Source: Acinetobacter halotolerans (GTDB lineage Bacteria; Pseudomonadota; Gammaproteobacteria; Pseudomonadales; Moraxellaceae). Taken from it: 64,000 nt of DNA. Position numbers and translations under genes: made by a program. Every line of letters begins with the position of its first letter. Positions within the stretch are counted from its first letter, which is position 1. The notes under the pieces were generated by a model. That model made no database searches. It saw only the letters and a list, made by a program, of their open reading frames with translations, and was not told the DNA's origin. Positions 10,301 to 19,336 of the stretch are shown here, piece by piece. Location of the stretch: contig NZ_SGIM01000011.1 in NCBI RefSeq assembly GCF_004208515.1, positions 1 through 64,000 on the forward strand, given 5' to 3'.

Positions 10301-11267
10301 TCCTTTTATTAAAGTTCTCGATGAAAAAGGTAAATTAATTGCCCAAGGTCGTGACTTGGATGAGTTAAAAGCGCGTTGTCGTGTAGAAACGCATCGCGCT
10401 GTAAAGCAACATGAGGGTGAGTTTAAAACTTTTCCTGAGCATTTTGTTTTTGAGGCTTCACAAAAAGTGACGGGTGTATTGGTGAAACAATATCAAGCAC
10501 TTGTACCAAGTAAAGCATTTGCTGATTTGGATGTAAAAGACGAATCAGGTGTTGTGATTCAGACTTTTAACGATCAAGAAGAAGCAATTAAACAGCATAG
10601 AGAAGGGGTAATTCGCCTTGTTCACATGCAACTTGGTGATTTGATTCGTCAGTTGAAGAAGCAAATTTCTAAACCATTAGCATTGGCTTATTCACCATTA
10701 GGTGATAAAGCAAAGTTGGAACAAATGTTGGTTTACGCGACTTTGCAAGTTTCGATTCAAACGCTTCCTATTGATGCTACTGAGTTTGAAAGCTTATTAG
10801 CGAATACCAAAAAGCATTTTTTATCTTTGGGTCAGCAGACATTGACTGATTTGACTGAAATATTTACGCAATGGCAGCAAGTTCGCCGTGAATTGCTCGC
10901 CCTCGATCAAACCATTTTCACTCGCAGCGTAGATGACATCGAAGATCAACTGGATCTTATGTCCCTCGCAAACTTTGTTTATAGTCGTCCCGCTGATCTT
11001 TGGCAGGAATACCCGCGTTATTTAAAAGCTTTGCTATTGCGTTTAGATAGATTGCCCAATAATCTACAAAGAGACCTTGCGGCAATTGATGAAGTCGATC
11101 CTTGGATGGACAAGCTATTTAAATTTAAAAATGATCCTAAAATCAAAGAATTGTATTTGATGATGGAGGAGTTGCGAATTTCCTTGTTTTCTCAACCGAT
11201 GAAAACAAAGATGCCAATTTCACCAAATAGATTACAAAAACTATGGGATCGATTATCAATCGGTTAA
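7392..11267 (+). CDS. hrpA: ATP-dependent RNA helicase HrpA (DEAH-box)
   Basis: A 1291-residue DEAH/RHA helicase; in E. coli HrpA acts on mRNA and on stalled ribosomes. It has Walker A GETGSGKT at residues 83-90, DEAH at 180-183, SAT motif III shortly after, and QRKGRCGR motif VI near residue 395. An HA2/OB-fold region and a long C-terminal DUF3418-type domain from ~690 follow, matching the usual ~1300-residue HrpA length. The start is GTG at 7392, with AGGAA 9 bp upstream. A high density of charged loops (DDDEFDDFEEN) near residue 255 is the only unusual feature. Confidence 0.97.
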   Translation: MQSHLNVDQWVMARDRHRLNRLRKDKNTETAEIEKLFAQSNQKVKQRLARLPKIKLNQDLPVTQYADRLIEAIQKHQVIIVAGETGSGKTTQLPQIAMLAGRGLTGMIGHTQPRRLAARSVSQRIAEEVGEKLGESIGFKIRFNEQGSQDSIVRLMTDGILLAELTHDRFLSKYDTIIIDEAHERSLNIDFIMGYLKQLLPKRPDLKVIVTSATLDVNRFSQYFYNAPIFEVEGRSFPVELRYRPISELNIVGSDDDEFDDFEENLPRAVVQAVEECFADADSKGHPEHADILIFASTEQEIRELQETLQKHGPRHTEVLPLYARLAIAEQQKIFSPSGKGRRIIIATNVAETALTVPNIRYVIDSGFARLSRYNYRSRVQRLPIEAISQAAANQRKGRCGRIAAGVCIRLYSEDDFLSRPEFTEPEIKRTNLASVILQMQSLGLGDLEDFDFIEPPDFRLVNDGRKLLVELGAYNEHTQSAHKKKGGLTKIGQMMARMPIDPRLARMIIGGAHFGVLKEILVIVSALAVQDPRERPADKQMQADQKHALFKETDSDFLFYLKLWDTLQTSPETQSESKRRQFARNHFLSWLRLREWKQTYQQLVELAEGLKLSFNEKPANYENLHRALLTGLLSFIANKTDERNTFMAVRQQKAKVFPASTLHKTNTAWVMAFEMVETSQVYLRTLAKIDSEWILLAAGDLLKHHYFEPHWSKKAGIVNAYDQISLFGLIIEPKRLINFEKVDQAAAHEIFLRDALTTGHLGITPPFLKHNLLKLEEVERVEDKLRRRDLVVDEETIYQFYANKVPTEIASRRSFEDWRATVEPEHPRYLFVDDDALWMNDRPTTQQFPDYLHNGQLRLAASYRFDPSHDEDGATVKIPVQALAQVDENQWSWGIPGWRQNLIEALLKALPKDKRRNLVPIPDTTRKLIQGIDAVHLRSHLFSYLAFALRGEQITEKDFSFERIDQYLIPFIKVLDEKGKLIAQGRDLDELKARCRVETHRAVKQHEGEFKTFPEHFVFEASQKVTGVLVKQYQALVPSKAFADLDVKDESGVVIQTFNDQEEAIKQHREGVIRLVHMQLGDLIRQLKKQISKPLALAYSPLGDKAKLEQMLVYATLQVSIQTLPIDATEFESLLANTKKHFLSLGQQTLTDLTEIFTQWQQVRRELLALDQTIFTRSVDDIEDQLDLMSLANFVYSRPADLWQEYPRYLKALLLRLDRLPNNLQRDLAAIDEVDPWMDKLFKFKNDPKIKELYLMMEELRISLFSQPMKTKMPISPNRLQKLWDRLSIG

Positions 11268-11313
11268 ACTGAGCAATAATGAAAGCTAGAACCATTCTTT
11301 ACAGGAGTTTTAC

Positions 11314-12420
11314 ATGGGCATTCGTATAACAGGTACAGGGTTATTTCACCCGACCGAATCTATTTCCAATGCAGAATTGGTGGAAAGTTTAAATGCTTAT
11401 GTAGAACAATATAATCAAGAACATGCTGACAAAATTGCAGCAGGTGAATTAGAGCCATTACGCGGTTCAAGCCCTGAGTTTATTGAAAAAGCATCAGGTA
11501 TTCAGCGCCGTTATGTGGTTGAGAAGTCTGGTATTCTTGATCCAAAGCGTTTACGTCCTCGTTTACAAGAACGTAGCAATGATGAGCTTTCACTTCAAGC
11601 AGAGTGGGGTGTGATTGCAGCAAAACAAGCGATGGAAAATGCAGGTGTTACCGCAGAAGACATCGATGTTGTGATTTTAGCTTGTTCAAATATGCAACGT
11701 GCTTATCCAGCAGTGGCGATTGAGATCCAATCCGCACTTGGCATTCAAGGTTATGCGTATGATATGAATGTGGCTTGTTCTGCCGCCACGTTTGGTTTAA
11801 AGCAAGCCTATGATGCGGTGAAGTGTGGTGCCCGCCGTGTTTTACTGCTCAATGTTGAGATTACATCAGGTCATTTAGACTATCGTACCCGTGATGCACA
11901 CTTTATTTTTGGTGATGTTGCGACAGCATCGATTATCGAAGAAACTGAAACAAAATCAGGTTATGAAATTTTAGATATTCATTTGTTCACGCAATTCTCA
12001 AACAATATTCGTAATAACTTTGGTTTCTTGAACCGTAGTGAAGATGCGGTGGTGGATGATAAATTATTCCGTCAAGATGGACGTAAGGTATTTAAAGAAG
12101 TTTGCCCACTTGTTGCAAAAATCATTACTGCGCAATTAGAAAAACTCGAATTGACAGCTGAGCAGGTTAAGCGTTTCTGGTTACACCAAGCCAATGCCAA
12201 TATGAATGAACTGATTTTAAAATTAGTTGTGGGTAAAGAGGCTGATTTAGCACGTGCGCCAATTATTTTAGATGAGTTTGCAAATACCTCATCTGCTGGT
12301 GTAATCATTGCGATGCATCGTACCGGTGAACAGGTCAATGATGGTGAATATGCCGTGATCTCTTCGTTCGGTGCTGGTTATTCAGTGGGTTCGATCATTG
12401 TGCAAAAGCATATTGCATAA
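11314..12420 (+). CDS. Beta-ketoacyl-ACP synthase III-like protein (FabH paralogue)
   Basis: Thiolase-fold condensing enzyme of 368 residues, longer than the ~320-residue housekeeping FabH. The catalytic triad is visible: Cys155 in [10 protein letters not shown], His in [10 protein letters not shown], and Asn in FANTSSAGV. An insert of ~45 residues after residue 25 accounts for the extra length. Long FabH-type enzymes such as Pseudomonas PA3286 use medium-chain acyl-CoA rather than acetyl-CoA to prime fatty acid synthesis; this is a likely but unproven parallel. The ATG follows an AGGAG site, 46 bp after hrpA, and the gene ends at a shared terminator. Confidence 0.9.
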   Translation: MGIRITGTGLFHPTESISNAELVESLNAYVEQYNQEHADKIAAGELEPLRGSSPEFIEKASGIQRRYVVEKSGILDPKRLRPRLQERSNDELSLQAEWGVIAAKQAMENAGVTAEDIDVVILACSNMQRAYPAVAIEIQSALGIQGYAYDMNVACSAATFGLKQAYDAVKCGARRVLLLNVEITSGHLDYRTRDAHFIFGDVATASIIEETETKSGYEILDIHLFTQFSNNIRNNFGFLNRSEDAVVDDKLFRQDGRKVFKEVCPLVAKIITAQLEKLELTAEQVKRFWLHQANANMNELILKLVVGKEADLARAPIILDEFANTSSAGVIIAMHRTGEQVNDGEYAVISSFGAGYSVGSIIVQKHIA

Positions 12421-12434
12421 ATTTTTATAAGTTA

Positions 12435-12468
12435 AAAAAACACCGCATTTGAACATGCGGTGTTTTTT
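12435..12468 (+). terminator. Bidirectional terminator between the KASIII gene and the DUF4394 gene
   Basis: CACCGCAT (12441-12448), loop TTGAAC, ATGCGGTG (12455-12462). It is flanked by seven A on the left and six T on the right, so it can end transcripts from both convergent genes. Confidence 0.9.
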
Positions 12469-12488
12469 ATTAAGACAATAAATAGTAT

Positions 12489-14195
12489 TTACTTCAACAT
12501 AATCGCGAGGTCTATCAGTTGTGGGGTAGTGCTGCTACCAATTGTTGAAGCCGCCAGATTTGGTGTACCGTCTACACTAATGGCGAGTCTAGCTCTTGGT
12601 GTCATAATCGTTGTATCGCTGTTTAAATCGATGCGATATAAAACGGATGGTCCGGTCATTCCAGACACGGTCGCTAAAGCAAAACCATTGTCTCCACCCG
12701 CAATGTCAAAGCCATTATCTAGCCCTAAGTTGATGCCTAAAGCACCAATTGAATTGAGTACACCATCATTTGGTGGGCTTTGTTTAACTAAAAGTTGGTT
12801 GCCTTGATCTAAGTTAAATAGTTCTGTGCCAATCATTGTGATAGGTGTTTGGAAACTGTTGGTATAGGCTGCTGCGCTGACAACCGCATCATCGATACCG
12901 TTTAAGTCACCATCAGTAATGGTGTCACCTGTATCAACATTGATGCGTAAACTTTGTCCTGTATTACTAATGACACGTAAACGATCAGCAGCAGGGTTAA
13001 AGTCAACAGCAAAGCTTGTACCAAGTAGAGTTGTGAAAGGATTGTCATCGCCCATCGCTGCTTTCAGTGAGGATTGAAGTGTTGCCATACCTGTTTGAGT
13101 ATTGATGGTATATAGATTTGATTGGTCACTGAGACCATATAACATGCCAGATTTGTCAGTTGTGGTTTTAAATCTAAAATCGATTCCAATAATCTTTTCT
13201 GCCACTTTTAAACCGGTAATATTGGTTTGTTTAACTGAATTTGGTGTATTTGCCATAAAATGAATCAACTGGTTGTTGGCACTCAAACCATATGTATGTG
13301 CGCCGCTATCGGCAGCACTTGCGAGTGCTAAACCTCGAATACCAGAAGTCTGAAATACATTTGGCAAGTTTTTGCTTTCAACAACGGCAGCATTTTCTGA
13401 GCCGACGGCAGCAACATTGAGGTGGTGGAGTTGATATGTGCCTGCTACTTTAAGGGCGGCATAGCCAACGTTATTAATCGGGTCAATATCAAAACCACCG
13501 CCGCCTTCAACATCAACACCTGATGCAAGCATCGCTGAATTACCCAATGTGCCAGCATTTGCATTTTGTAGATAGATACGATCAGTGTTTTGGTCAATAC
13601 TGAATAATCGTGTTGATCCAGTTCCCGCGATTGCGTTGGTATATGCAGCAGCAATAACAGCCACTGATTCAGCACCTAAACTAATGTTGCCATCTGTGAT
13701 CGTCGCCCCCGTATCAACATTAATTCGCAGATTTTGTCCATCATTGCCGATGACTCGCAAGCGATCCGCTGCGGGATTAAAATTTACAGTCATCAGGTCA
13801 GGATTACCTGTGATTTTGTCAAATGGTGCATTGCCATCTGTAGTGTCCGCTGGATCAGCAACTAACTTACTTACCCAAGTCGCACGTCCAGTTTGAGGGT
13901 TCAGCGTATAGATATTGCCCATAGTACCGATGGCATATAATTTTCCATCTTTTGGACGGTGGTCTATGCCAATCAGTTGTTCACCAGATTGTAGATTTGT
14001 GATTTTTAAATTAGAAACCAACATTTCAGGTTGATCACGATTGATTGAACTTATCATCCCATTGCCCGTCAAAATCAGCACATCGCCTGTATTCGTGGGA
14101 GAGGGATTGGAATTATTGTTTGAGTCATTATTACAACCCAAAAGGAATAGGCTGCCTAAGACAGCAGTGGTCAATGATAGTATTCTTGTATTCAT
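12489..14195 (-). CDS. Lipoprotein with two DUF4394 domains
   Basis: Predicted lipoprotein of 568 residues. The signal peptide ends in a lipobox LLGC with Cys21, followed by an Asn/Ser-rich linker to residue ~37. The rest is two copies of a DUF4394-type (PF14339) beta-rich domain. The motif FNPAADRLRV occurs at 139-148 and again at 399-408, each followed by a GQxLRINVDTGxTITDG stretch, giving a repeat unit of ~260 residues. Repeated IDxxxxxLYxL blades suggest a propeller-like fold. The function of the family is unknown. The residue after the lipid-anchor Cys is Asn, not Asp, so outer-membrane sorting would be expected. It is monocistronic. Confidence 0.85.
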   Translation of the reverse strand: MNTRILSLTTAVLGSLFLLGCNNDSNNNSNPSPTNTGDVLILTGNGMISSINRDQPEMLVSNLKITNLQSGEQLIGIDHRPKDGKLYAIGTMGNIYTLNPQTGRATWVSKLVADPADTTDGNAPFDKITGNPDLMTVNFNPAADRLRVIGNDGQNLRINVDTGATITDGNISLGAESVAVIAAAYTNAIAGTGSTRLFSIDQNTDRIYLQNANAGTLGNSAMLASGVDVEGGGGFDIDPINNVGYAALKVAGTYQLHHLNVAAVGSENAAVVESKNLPNVFQTSGIRGLALASAADSGAHTYGLSANNQLIHFMANTPNSVKQTNITGLKVAEKIIGIDFRFKTTTDKSGMLYGLSDQSNLYTINTQTGMATLQSSLKAAMGDDNPFTTLLGTSFAVDFNPAADRLRVISNTGQSLRINVDTGDTITDGDLNGIDDAVVSAAAYTNSFQTPITMIGTELFNLDQGNQLLVKQSPPNDGVLNSIGALGINLGLDNGFDIAGGDNGFALATVSGMTGPSVLYRIDLNSDTTIMTPRARLAISVDGTPNLAASTIGSSTTPQLIDLAIMLK

Positions 14196-14512
14196 TTTTT
14201 AAATCCTGATTAATATTTTTGTTCATAAAAAGCCTTAAGAAATATTCCTTATTACTTATAAAACTTGGGGCTTTTGTGATTGAGTGACTTGTTTTAAATA
14301 AAGATATAGCGCTTTATTTTTGGCTGTTAATTTAAAAAAAATTATTAACTAGAATCAGCATATAAGTGCTGATATTGAAAGTAAATCAATGTTTTTAAGT
14401 GATTTTTTTGTAGTTGGGTTTTGAGTTGTAATTATTCACGCGGACTTCACGGCTGATCAGAAATTTTAATTTTTAGGATGTGGTGATTTGTGTGTGTTAG
14501 GATTTTTAGATA
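14196..14512. other. Intergenic region upstream of the DUF4394 gene
   Basis: About 320 bp of AT-rich sequence between the DUF4394 start and the lipA terminator. It contains a small hairpin (ATCAGCA at 14354-14360 against TGCTGAT at 14367-14373). No gene is seen. Confidence 0.5.
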
Positions 14513-14547
14513 TAAAAAATAGAGAGAATCATGGGATTCTCTCTATT
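14513..14547 (-). terminator. Rho-independent terminator of lipA
   Basis: A perfect 13-bp stem (AATAGAGAGAATC with its complement) and a 4-base loop. On the minus strand a run of T follows. It lies 12 bp after the lipA stop. Confidence 0.9.
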
Positions 14548-14559
14548 ATTTGGGAGCGA

Positions 14560-15573
14560 TTATGCTTCTACTGTTTGAACTGCAATTTTTTTAGCAGGAT
14601 CGGCTTTACGTCGAACAGCAGGAACAGGTTCGCCACGATATTGGCGATCAGCAAAATAACTAGAACGCACCATTGGTGCAGACCAAATATTTCTAAAACC
14701 TAATTTACGTCCATGCTCAGCATAACGCTCGAATTCTTCAGGTGTGACAAAACGATCAATTGGCGCATGTTGTTTAGATGGCTGTAAATACTGACCAATT
14801 GTGATGTAATCTACGTCATGTGCTCTAAGATCATCCAAAAGGGCAATCACTTCTTCTTCAGTTTCACCAATACCAACCATCAAGCCACATTTCGTTGGAA
14901 TATCTGGACAATATTCTTTAAACATTTTTAACAGATTTAAAGAATGTTGGTAGTCAGAGCCTGGACGCATGGCTTTATATAAGCGTGGCACTGTTTCAAT
15001 GTTGTGGTTGAAAACATCAGGCGGGCATTCGGTCATGATGCGAAGCGCAATATCGAGGCGTCCACGGAAGTCTGGAACTAAAATTTCCAACAAGGTATTT
15101 GGACTAAGCGCGCGAGCTTCTCTGATACAGTCAACAAAATGTTGAGCACCGCCATCAAGTAAATCATCACGGTCAACTGACGTGATCACGGCATATTTTA
15201 AGCCGAGATTCGAAATCGTTTCAGCCATGTGGCGTGGTTCATCCGCATCAAGTGCATTTGGACGACCATGCGCAACGTCACAGAAAGGACAGCGACGTGT
15301 ACAAATATCGCCCATGATCATAAAGGTTGCTGTACCACCACCAAAACACTCTGGTAGGTTGGGGCAAGCAGCCTCTTCACAAACAGTATGCAGTTTTTGC
15401 GAGCGCAAGGTTGTTTTGATACGTTGAACCTCTTCTGGTGCAGCCATCTTGACGCGAATCCAGTCTGGTTTACGAGGTACTTCAACCGTAGGAATCACTT
15501 TTACAGGAATTCTTGCGACTTTTTCAGCGCCACGAAGTTTTAAGCCCTGTTCAGCTTTACGGTGTTCAGACAT
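14560..15573 (-). CDS. lipA: Lipoyl synthase
   Basis: Radical-SAM enzyme that inserts two sulfur atoms into octanoyl groups on lipoate-dependent enzymes (pyruvate and 2-oxoglutarate dehydrogenases, glycine cleavage H protein). The 337-residue protein has both iron-sulfur ligand sets: Cys65, Cys70 and Cys76 for the sacrificial auxiliary cluster, and C91-x3-C95-x2-C98 for the radical-SAM cluster. The conserved RSSY near the C-terminus is present. It is monocistronic here with its own terminator; lipB is not in the window. Confidence 0.98.
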   Translation of the reverse strand: MSEHRKAEQGLKLRGAEKVARIPVKVIPTVEVPRKPDWIRVKMAAPEEVQRIKTTLRSQKLHTVCEEAACPNLPECFGGGTATFMIMGDICTRRCPFCDVAHGRPNALDADEPRHMAETISNLGLKYAVITSVDRDDLLDGGAQHFVDCIREARALSPNTLLEILVPDFRGRLDIALRIMTECPPDVFNHNIETVPRLYKAMRPGSDYQHSLNLLKMFKEYCPDIPTKCGLMVGIGETEEEVIALLDDLRAHDVDYITIGQYLQPSKQHAPIDRFVTPEEFERYAEHGRKLGFRNIWSAPMVRSSYFADRQYRGEPVPAVRRKADPAKKIAVQTVEA

Positions 15574-15761
15574 ATCTTTTCTACAACCTTTAACTTGAGA
15601 TATCTAGACATTATAGTCAAATTTACGAGTGTATAGGACGAAATAGGTATTCATTTTAAAAATGTGTATATATAAAATATATGGTTGAGAAATACATCAA
15701 TTCAACGCATATTGGTTATCATGTATATAGTAGTAAACGTTTAACAGTCAAGGAGCTTTGA

Positions 15762-17177
15762 ATGCCACGTAAGAAAGAGGTCGTTGGTGGGAATATTGTA
15801 AAATATGATGCAGTCATTCTCGGTTCTGGCCCAGCTGGTGAAGGCGCGGCAATGAAGCTGGCAAAAGCAGGTAAGCGTGTTGCGATTGTTGATGTTCGTG
15901 ATCAACTCGGTGGTAACTGTGCGCATGTCGGTACGATTCCAAGTAAAGCATTACGTCAAACAGTTTCAAGTATTATTCGTTATCAACGTGATCCAATGTT
16001 TCAAAAAGTAGGTGAGTGGAAACAATTCACCATGAAACAGGTGTTACGTAACGCGCACAAAGTGATTCAACAACAAGTCGATACGCATACACGTTTTTAT
16101 GATCGCAATAAAATCGAAACTTTTCATGGTCGTGCGTATATCCATGACAAAAACACAGTCTTGATTTTTAGTCAGGATGGTATTAAAGACACGATTATTT
16201 GCAAACAAATCGTGATTGCTACGGGCAGTCGTCCTTATCAACCCCAAGGATTAGATTTTAATCATCCACGTGTATTTGATTCAGACAAGATTTTAGATTT
16301 AGATTATACGATTCAAAAAATTATCATTTATGGCGCGGGTGTTATTGGATGTGAATATGCGTCTATTTTCATTGGATTAGATCATAAGGTCGACCTAATC
16401 AATACCCAGCAAAAGTTATTGAGTTATTTGGATGATGAGATTGCTGATGCCTTATCTTATCATTTGCGTGAACAAGGCGTTTTGATTCGTCATAATGAAC
16501 AAATTGATCGCTTAGAAACTTTCGATGATCATGTGGTATTGCATTTACTTAGCGGTAAGAAAATCAAAGCTGATGCGATCTTATGGTGTAATGGTCGTTC
16601 AGGCAATACCGATGGTTTAGGTTTGGAAAATGTTGGTTTAGTGCCAAATAGCCGCGGTCAGTTGATGGTTAATGATCAATATCAAACCGAAGTAGAAAAT
16701 ATTTTTGCTGCGGGTGATGTCATTGGTTGGCCATCACTAGCATCTGCTGCCTATGACCAAGGGCGTTGTGCTGGTGCAAATATGGTTGGCGAAAAAAATG
16801 TCAAACCAATTAAAGATGTGCCAACTGGAATTTATACCATTCCAGAGATTTCTTCGATTGGAAAAACCGAGCAAGAGCTGACTGAAGAAAAAATCCCATA
16901 CGAAGTAGGACAGGCTTCTTTCCGTCATTTGGCACGTGCGCAAATCACAGGTGATACGGTCGGCGAATTAAAGATTTTATTCCATCGTGATACTTTGGAA
17001 GTATTAGGTATTCACTGCTTTGGTAATAATGCGGCTGAGATTATTCACATTGGGCAGGTGGTGATGCATAGCCCAAACAATACCTTGAAGTATTTTGTAG
17101 AAACGACATTTAACTATCCGACAATGGCAGAAGCATATCGTGTTGCTGCCTTGAATGGGATGAATCGTCTATTCTAA
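15762..17177 (+). CDS. sthA: Soluble pyridine nucleotide transhydrogenase
   Basis: FAD enzyme that moves reducing equivalents between NADPH and NADH in the cytosol. The 471-residue protein has the FAD motif [10 protein letters not shown] at 21-30. In the segment [16 protein letters not shown], Cys53 is present but the second active-site cysteine is replaced by Thr, as is diagnostic of SthA among disulfide-reductase relatives. A second dinucleotide motif ([13 protein letters not shown]) lies near residue 190, and the C-terminal dimerisation domain is complete. The ATG follows AGGAG. Confidence 0.95.
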   Translation: MPRKKEVVGGNIVKYDAVILGSGPAGEGAAMKLAKAGKRVAIVDVRDQLGGNCAHVGTIPSKALRQTVSSIIRYQRDPMFQKVGEWKQFTMKQVLRNAHKVIQQQVDTHTRFYDRNKIETFHGRAYIHDKNTVLIFSQDGIKDTIICKQIVIATGSRPYQPQGLDFNHPRVFDSDKILDLDYTIQKIIIYGAGVIGCEYASIFIGLDHKVDLINTQQKLLSYLDDEIADALSYHLREQGVLIRHNEQIDRLETFDDHVVLHLLSGKKIKADAILWCNGRSGNTDGLGLENVGLVPNSRGQLMVNDQYQTEVENIFAAGDVIGWPSLASAAYDQGRCAGANMVGEKNVKPIKDVPTGIYTIPEISSIGKTEQELTEEKIPYEVGQASFRHLARAQITGDTVGELKILFHRDTLEVLGIHCFGNNAAEIIHIGQVVMHSPNNTLKYFVETTFNYPTMAEAYRVAALNGMNRLF

Positions 17178-17200
17178 GTGTGCTAGACATTGTATGATCT

Positions 17201-17228
17201 AAATGCCAATCAAATTGATTGGCATTTT
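17201..17228 (+). terminator. Terminator of sthA
   Basis: AATGCCAATC, loop AAATT, GATTGGCATT, then TT. The T-run is short, so read-through into the DUF3465 gene 30 bp later is possible. Confidence 0.65.
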
Positions 17229-17257
17229 GCTATTTTGTATTTGATAAAAAGGTTGCT

Positions 17258-17725
17258 ATGAAAACTCAGAAAAATAATATGTTCATCTTGATCATTGTTG
17301 CTTTGCTGATCTTTGCTTATGTCGGTTTAGATCTGAAGCAAAAGGGTACACAACTCGGCGAGTCTTCATCTCTTGAACAGCGTACCGTTGATGACCAAGC
17401 CAAGATCATGCAAGCCTTTCAGCAGCAACGAAGTAAGCTTCAGGTACGTTCACAAGGAACGGTGAAAGCGATTTTGCCTGATGATAATGATGGCTCAAGA
17501 CATCAAAGGATGATTTTAGAGTTGGACAATGGTTTGACGGTTTTGATTGCCCATAATATAGATTTGGCACCACGAATAGAGGGGCTACAAAAAGGTGAAA
17601 CGGTTGAGTTTTATGGGGTGTATGAATATAACAATAAAGGTGGGGTAATCCATTGGACACACCACGACCCAAGAAGAAAACATATTGATGGATGGTTGAA
17701 ATATAAAGGAAGCATGTATCAGTAA
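17258..17725 (+). CDS. DUF3465 family, single N-terminal membrane segment
   Basis: A 155-residue protein with one hydrophobic helix (FILIIVALLIFAYVG, residues ~9-23) and a periplasmic C-terminal domain. That domain is an OB-fold-like region with a GTVKAILPDDNDGSRHQ start and a KGGVIHWTHHDP motif near residue 132, typical of DUF3465 (PF11948). DUF3465 has no assigned function. The ATG at 17258 is preceded by AAGG; an in-frame TTG at 17219 lies in the sthA terminator and is not used. Confidence 0.8.
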   Translation: MKTQKNNMFILIIVALLIFAYVGLDLKQKGTQLGESSSLEQRTVDDQAKIMQAFQQQRSKLQVRSQGTVKAILPDDNDGSRHQRMILELDNGLTVLIAHNIDLAPRIEGLQKGETVEFYGVYEYNNKGGVIHWTHHDPRRKHIDGWLKYKGSMYQ

Positions 17726-17765
17726 CCATCTTCCTTTATAAGTTGTTGTGAAGATATGCGCTAAA

Positions 17766-18218
17766 TCAGCTTGTAAGCGCCAATTTCTGACGAGATTTCC
17801 ATTTAGGTAGGACTTTAGCTAAATAAGCGTCCATACACCATACAGGGCCAATCAGGAGGAATTGTAAGTCTTTAAAGAAAGATGGTTTTTTGCCTTCCAC
17901 TTTATGCCCGTAAAATTGACCAATCCAAGCGATGACGAATATGCCGATATAGAAACCGATGCCTACAGGTAAGATAATAATCAGCCATGCCATAACAGCG
18001 AGTAAAGCAGCCATTGCAACCGCAAGCACAATATCTAGACGAGCATAGAAAACTAAAGTTAAAACCAGTAATAGCGCGGTTAATAACGTACTAAAGTGCG
18101 CAAGAATACCAATAATCGAAAAAAGAATCGCGGGAACACATACCCAATGGATTTTTTTATTGGTTTGGTTTTGATGACTTTCACTGTATTCGTCGAACCA
18201 TTCGTCGATTGATTTCAC
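17766..18218 (-). CDS. Mpo1/DUF962 family membrane protein
   Basis: A 150-residue protein with four hydrophobic segments that matches DUF962 (PF06127). It has the family histidines: IHWVCVPAI near residue 23 and WIGQFYGHKVEGKKP near residue 102. The yeast relative Mpo1 is an iron-dependent dioxygenase of 2-hydroxy fatty acids; whether this bacterial member does the same is not known. The start is GTG at 18218, with an AAGGAG site 7 bp before it. It is a single-gene unit, convergent with the DUF3465 gene. Confidence 0.85.
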   Translation of the reverse strand: MKSIDEWFDEYSESHQNQTNKKIHWVCVPAILFSIIGILAHFSTLLTALLLVLTLVFYARLDIVLAVAMAALLAVMAWLIIILPVGIGFYIGIFVIAWIGQFYGHKVEGKKPSFFKDLQFLLIGPVWCMDAYLAKVLPKWKSRQKLALTS

Positions 18219-18331
18219 AGCGCTCTCCTTGCGATCTTGGTTATTTTTAATTATCTCAATATACCGAAGAAAGATGGATGGGTCAAAATATCTGCAGGGT
18301 GGTATGGTGTGTGTTGCTGTGTAAAAATACT

Positions 18332-18354
18332 AAAAGCCACACTAGGTGGCTTTT
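18332..18354 (-). terminator. Terminator downstream of rlpA
   Basis: AAAAGCCAC, loop of 5, GTGGCTTTT, located 24 bp after the rlpA stop. The hairpin is symmetric with short U-tracts either way. Confidence 0.7.
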
Positions 18355-18378
18355 ATGGATGGTGTGACTGACTGTAAC

Positions 18379-18990
18379 TTAAGAGTTAGGTCCGTCTACA
18401 CGTTCGATGCTCACTTTACCAAGACCTGCATTTGTAAGTCCGATTTGCTTCGCTGCACCATAAGATAAATCAAGAACACGATTACCATGGAAAGGACCAC
18501 GGTCATTTACCTTTACTACAACACTTTTACCGTTATCGCGATTTGTTACACGGATATAACAGTTTAGTGGAAGGCTACGGTGAGCAGCGGTCATTGCATT
18601 CATGTCGAATGTTTCACCACTTGCTGTTTTACGGCCATGAAATTGACGACCATACCAAGATGCAACGCCAGTTTGGCTAAACTTACGAACTGTGTTCGAA
18701 GCAACTGCATTTAGCTTTTCAATCACTGAAGGCTCTTCTTCAGGGATGTCAATTTTTGCTGCAATCGTTTGGCGACGTACTTGGTCACCCGAACGCTCAG
18801 TGATTGAAAGACTATTGACGTTAGAAAGACGCGAATTAAAATTTTGAGAATCTTTACTTAAAACACGAGCGGCTAAGTTTGATCCTTCCACATCATTATT
18901 TAATGATGAAGATTGTACCATTTCTGCATGTAACGGGCTTAAACTTAAGCCGGCTGTCAGCGCTAGAATATATTTTAGCGAAAACTGCAT
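18379..18990 (-). CDS. rlpA: Septal ring lytic transglycosylase RlpA family protein
   Basis: Secreted cell-wall protein of 203 residues. A signal peptide ends near SPLHA at residue 22. The C-terminal double-psi beta-barrel starts at GVASWYGRQFHGRKTASGE (~111) and has the family signatures NRDNGKSVVVKVNDRGP and DLSYGAAKQIGL. In Pseudomonas, RlpA cleaves glycan strands lacking stem peptides at the septum. There is no lipobox and no C-terminal SPOR domain, so septal targeting must differ from the SPOR-bearing version. The ATG follows AGGAG. It lies downstream of mltB and rodA, as in the pseudomonad rod gene cluster. Confidence 0.92.
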   Translation of the reverse strand: MQFSLKYILALTAGLSLSPLHAEMVQSSSLNNDVEGSNLAARVLSKDSQNFNSRLSNVNSLSITERSGDQVRRQTIAAKIDIPEEEPSVIEKLNAVASNTVRKFSQTGVASWYGRQFHGRKTASGETFDMNAMTAAHRSLPLNCYIRVTNRDNGKSVVVKVNDRGPFHGNRVLDLSYGAAKQIGLTNAGLGKVSIERVDGPNS

Positions 18991-19310
18991 TGTATAAACT
19001 CCTAGAGAACATGCTTTTCTATTTCAATCAAACTGTCTGAAATATAGTGCACATGTCTAATTATTCACTTTTGCAATTTGCAATTTGGGGGCGGTTGTAA
19101 CCACTTAAAGAGTTTGAACAGCCCGTACACTTGGGGTGGATAATATTCATCGGTTATGAAGTGTGTCTAGTCAATAAAGATAAATAGCAACAAAAAGAAC
19201 AAAAACATACAGTTTTTGATTAAAAAATGAACAATATTGTAACTAAATATGAATTTGGTCCAAAAAATGCACTTTTTTAATAATAAAATTATTGACTTTG
19301 TTTAAAAGTT
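18991..19310. other. Intergenic region between mltB and rlpA
   Basis: About 320 bp, AT-rich. It holds a tandem TTGCAATTTGCAATTTG stretch near 19074 but no ORF or RNA that I recognise. Its length means rlpA has its own promoter. Confidence 0.5.
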
Positions 19311-19336
19311 AAAAAAGCTAGTCTATCGACTAGCTA
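19311..19336 (-). terminator. Terminator overlapping the mltB stop codon
   Basis: On the minus strand AGCTAGTC, loop GATA, GACTAGCT, then TTTTT. The mltB TAG stop sits in the hairpin, so the last codons form the left arm. Confidence 0.85.

Noticed and set aside
14488..14703. 71-codon plus-strand frame over the lipA 3' end
   Set aside because: Crosses the lipA terminator and is antisense to conserved lipA codons.
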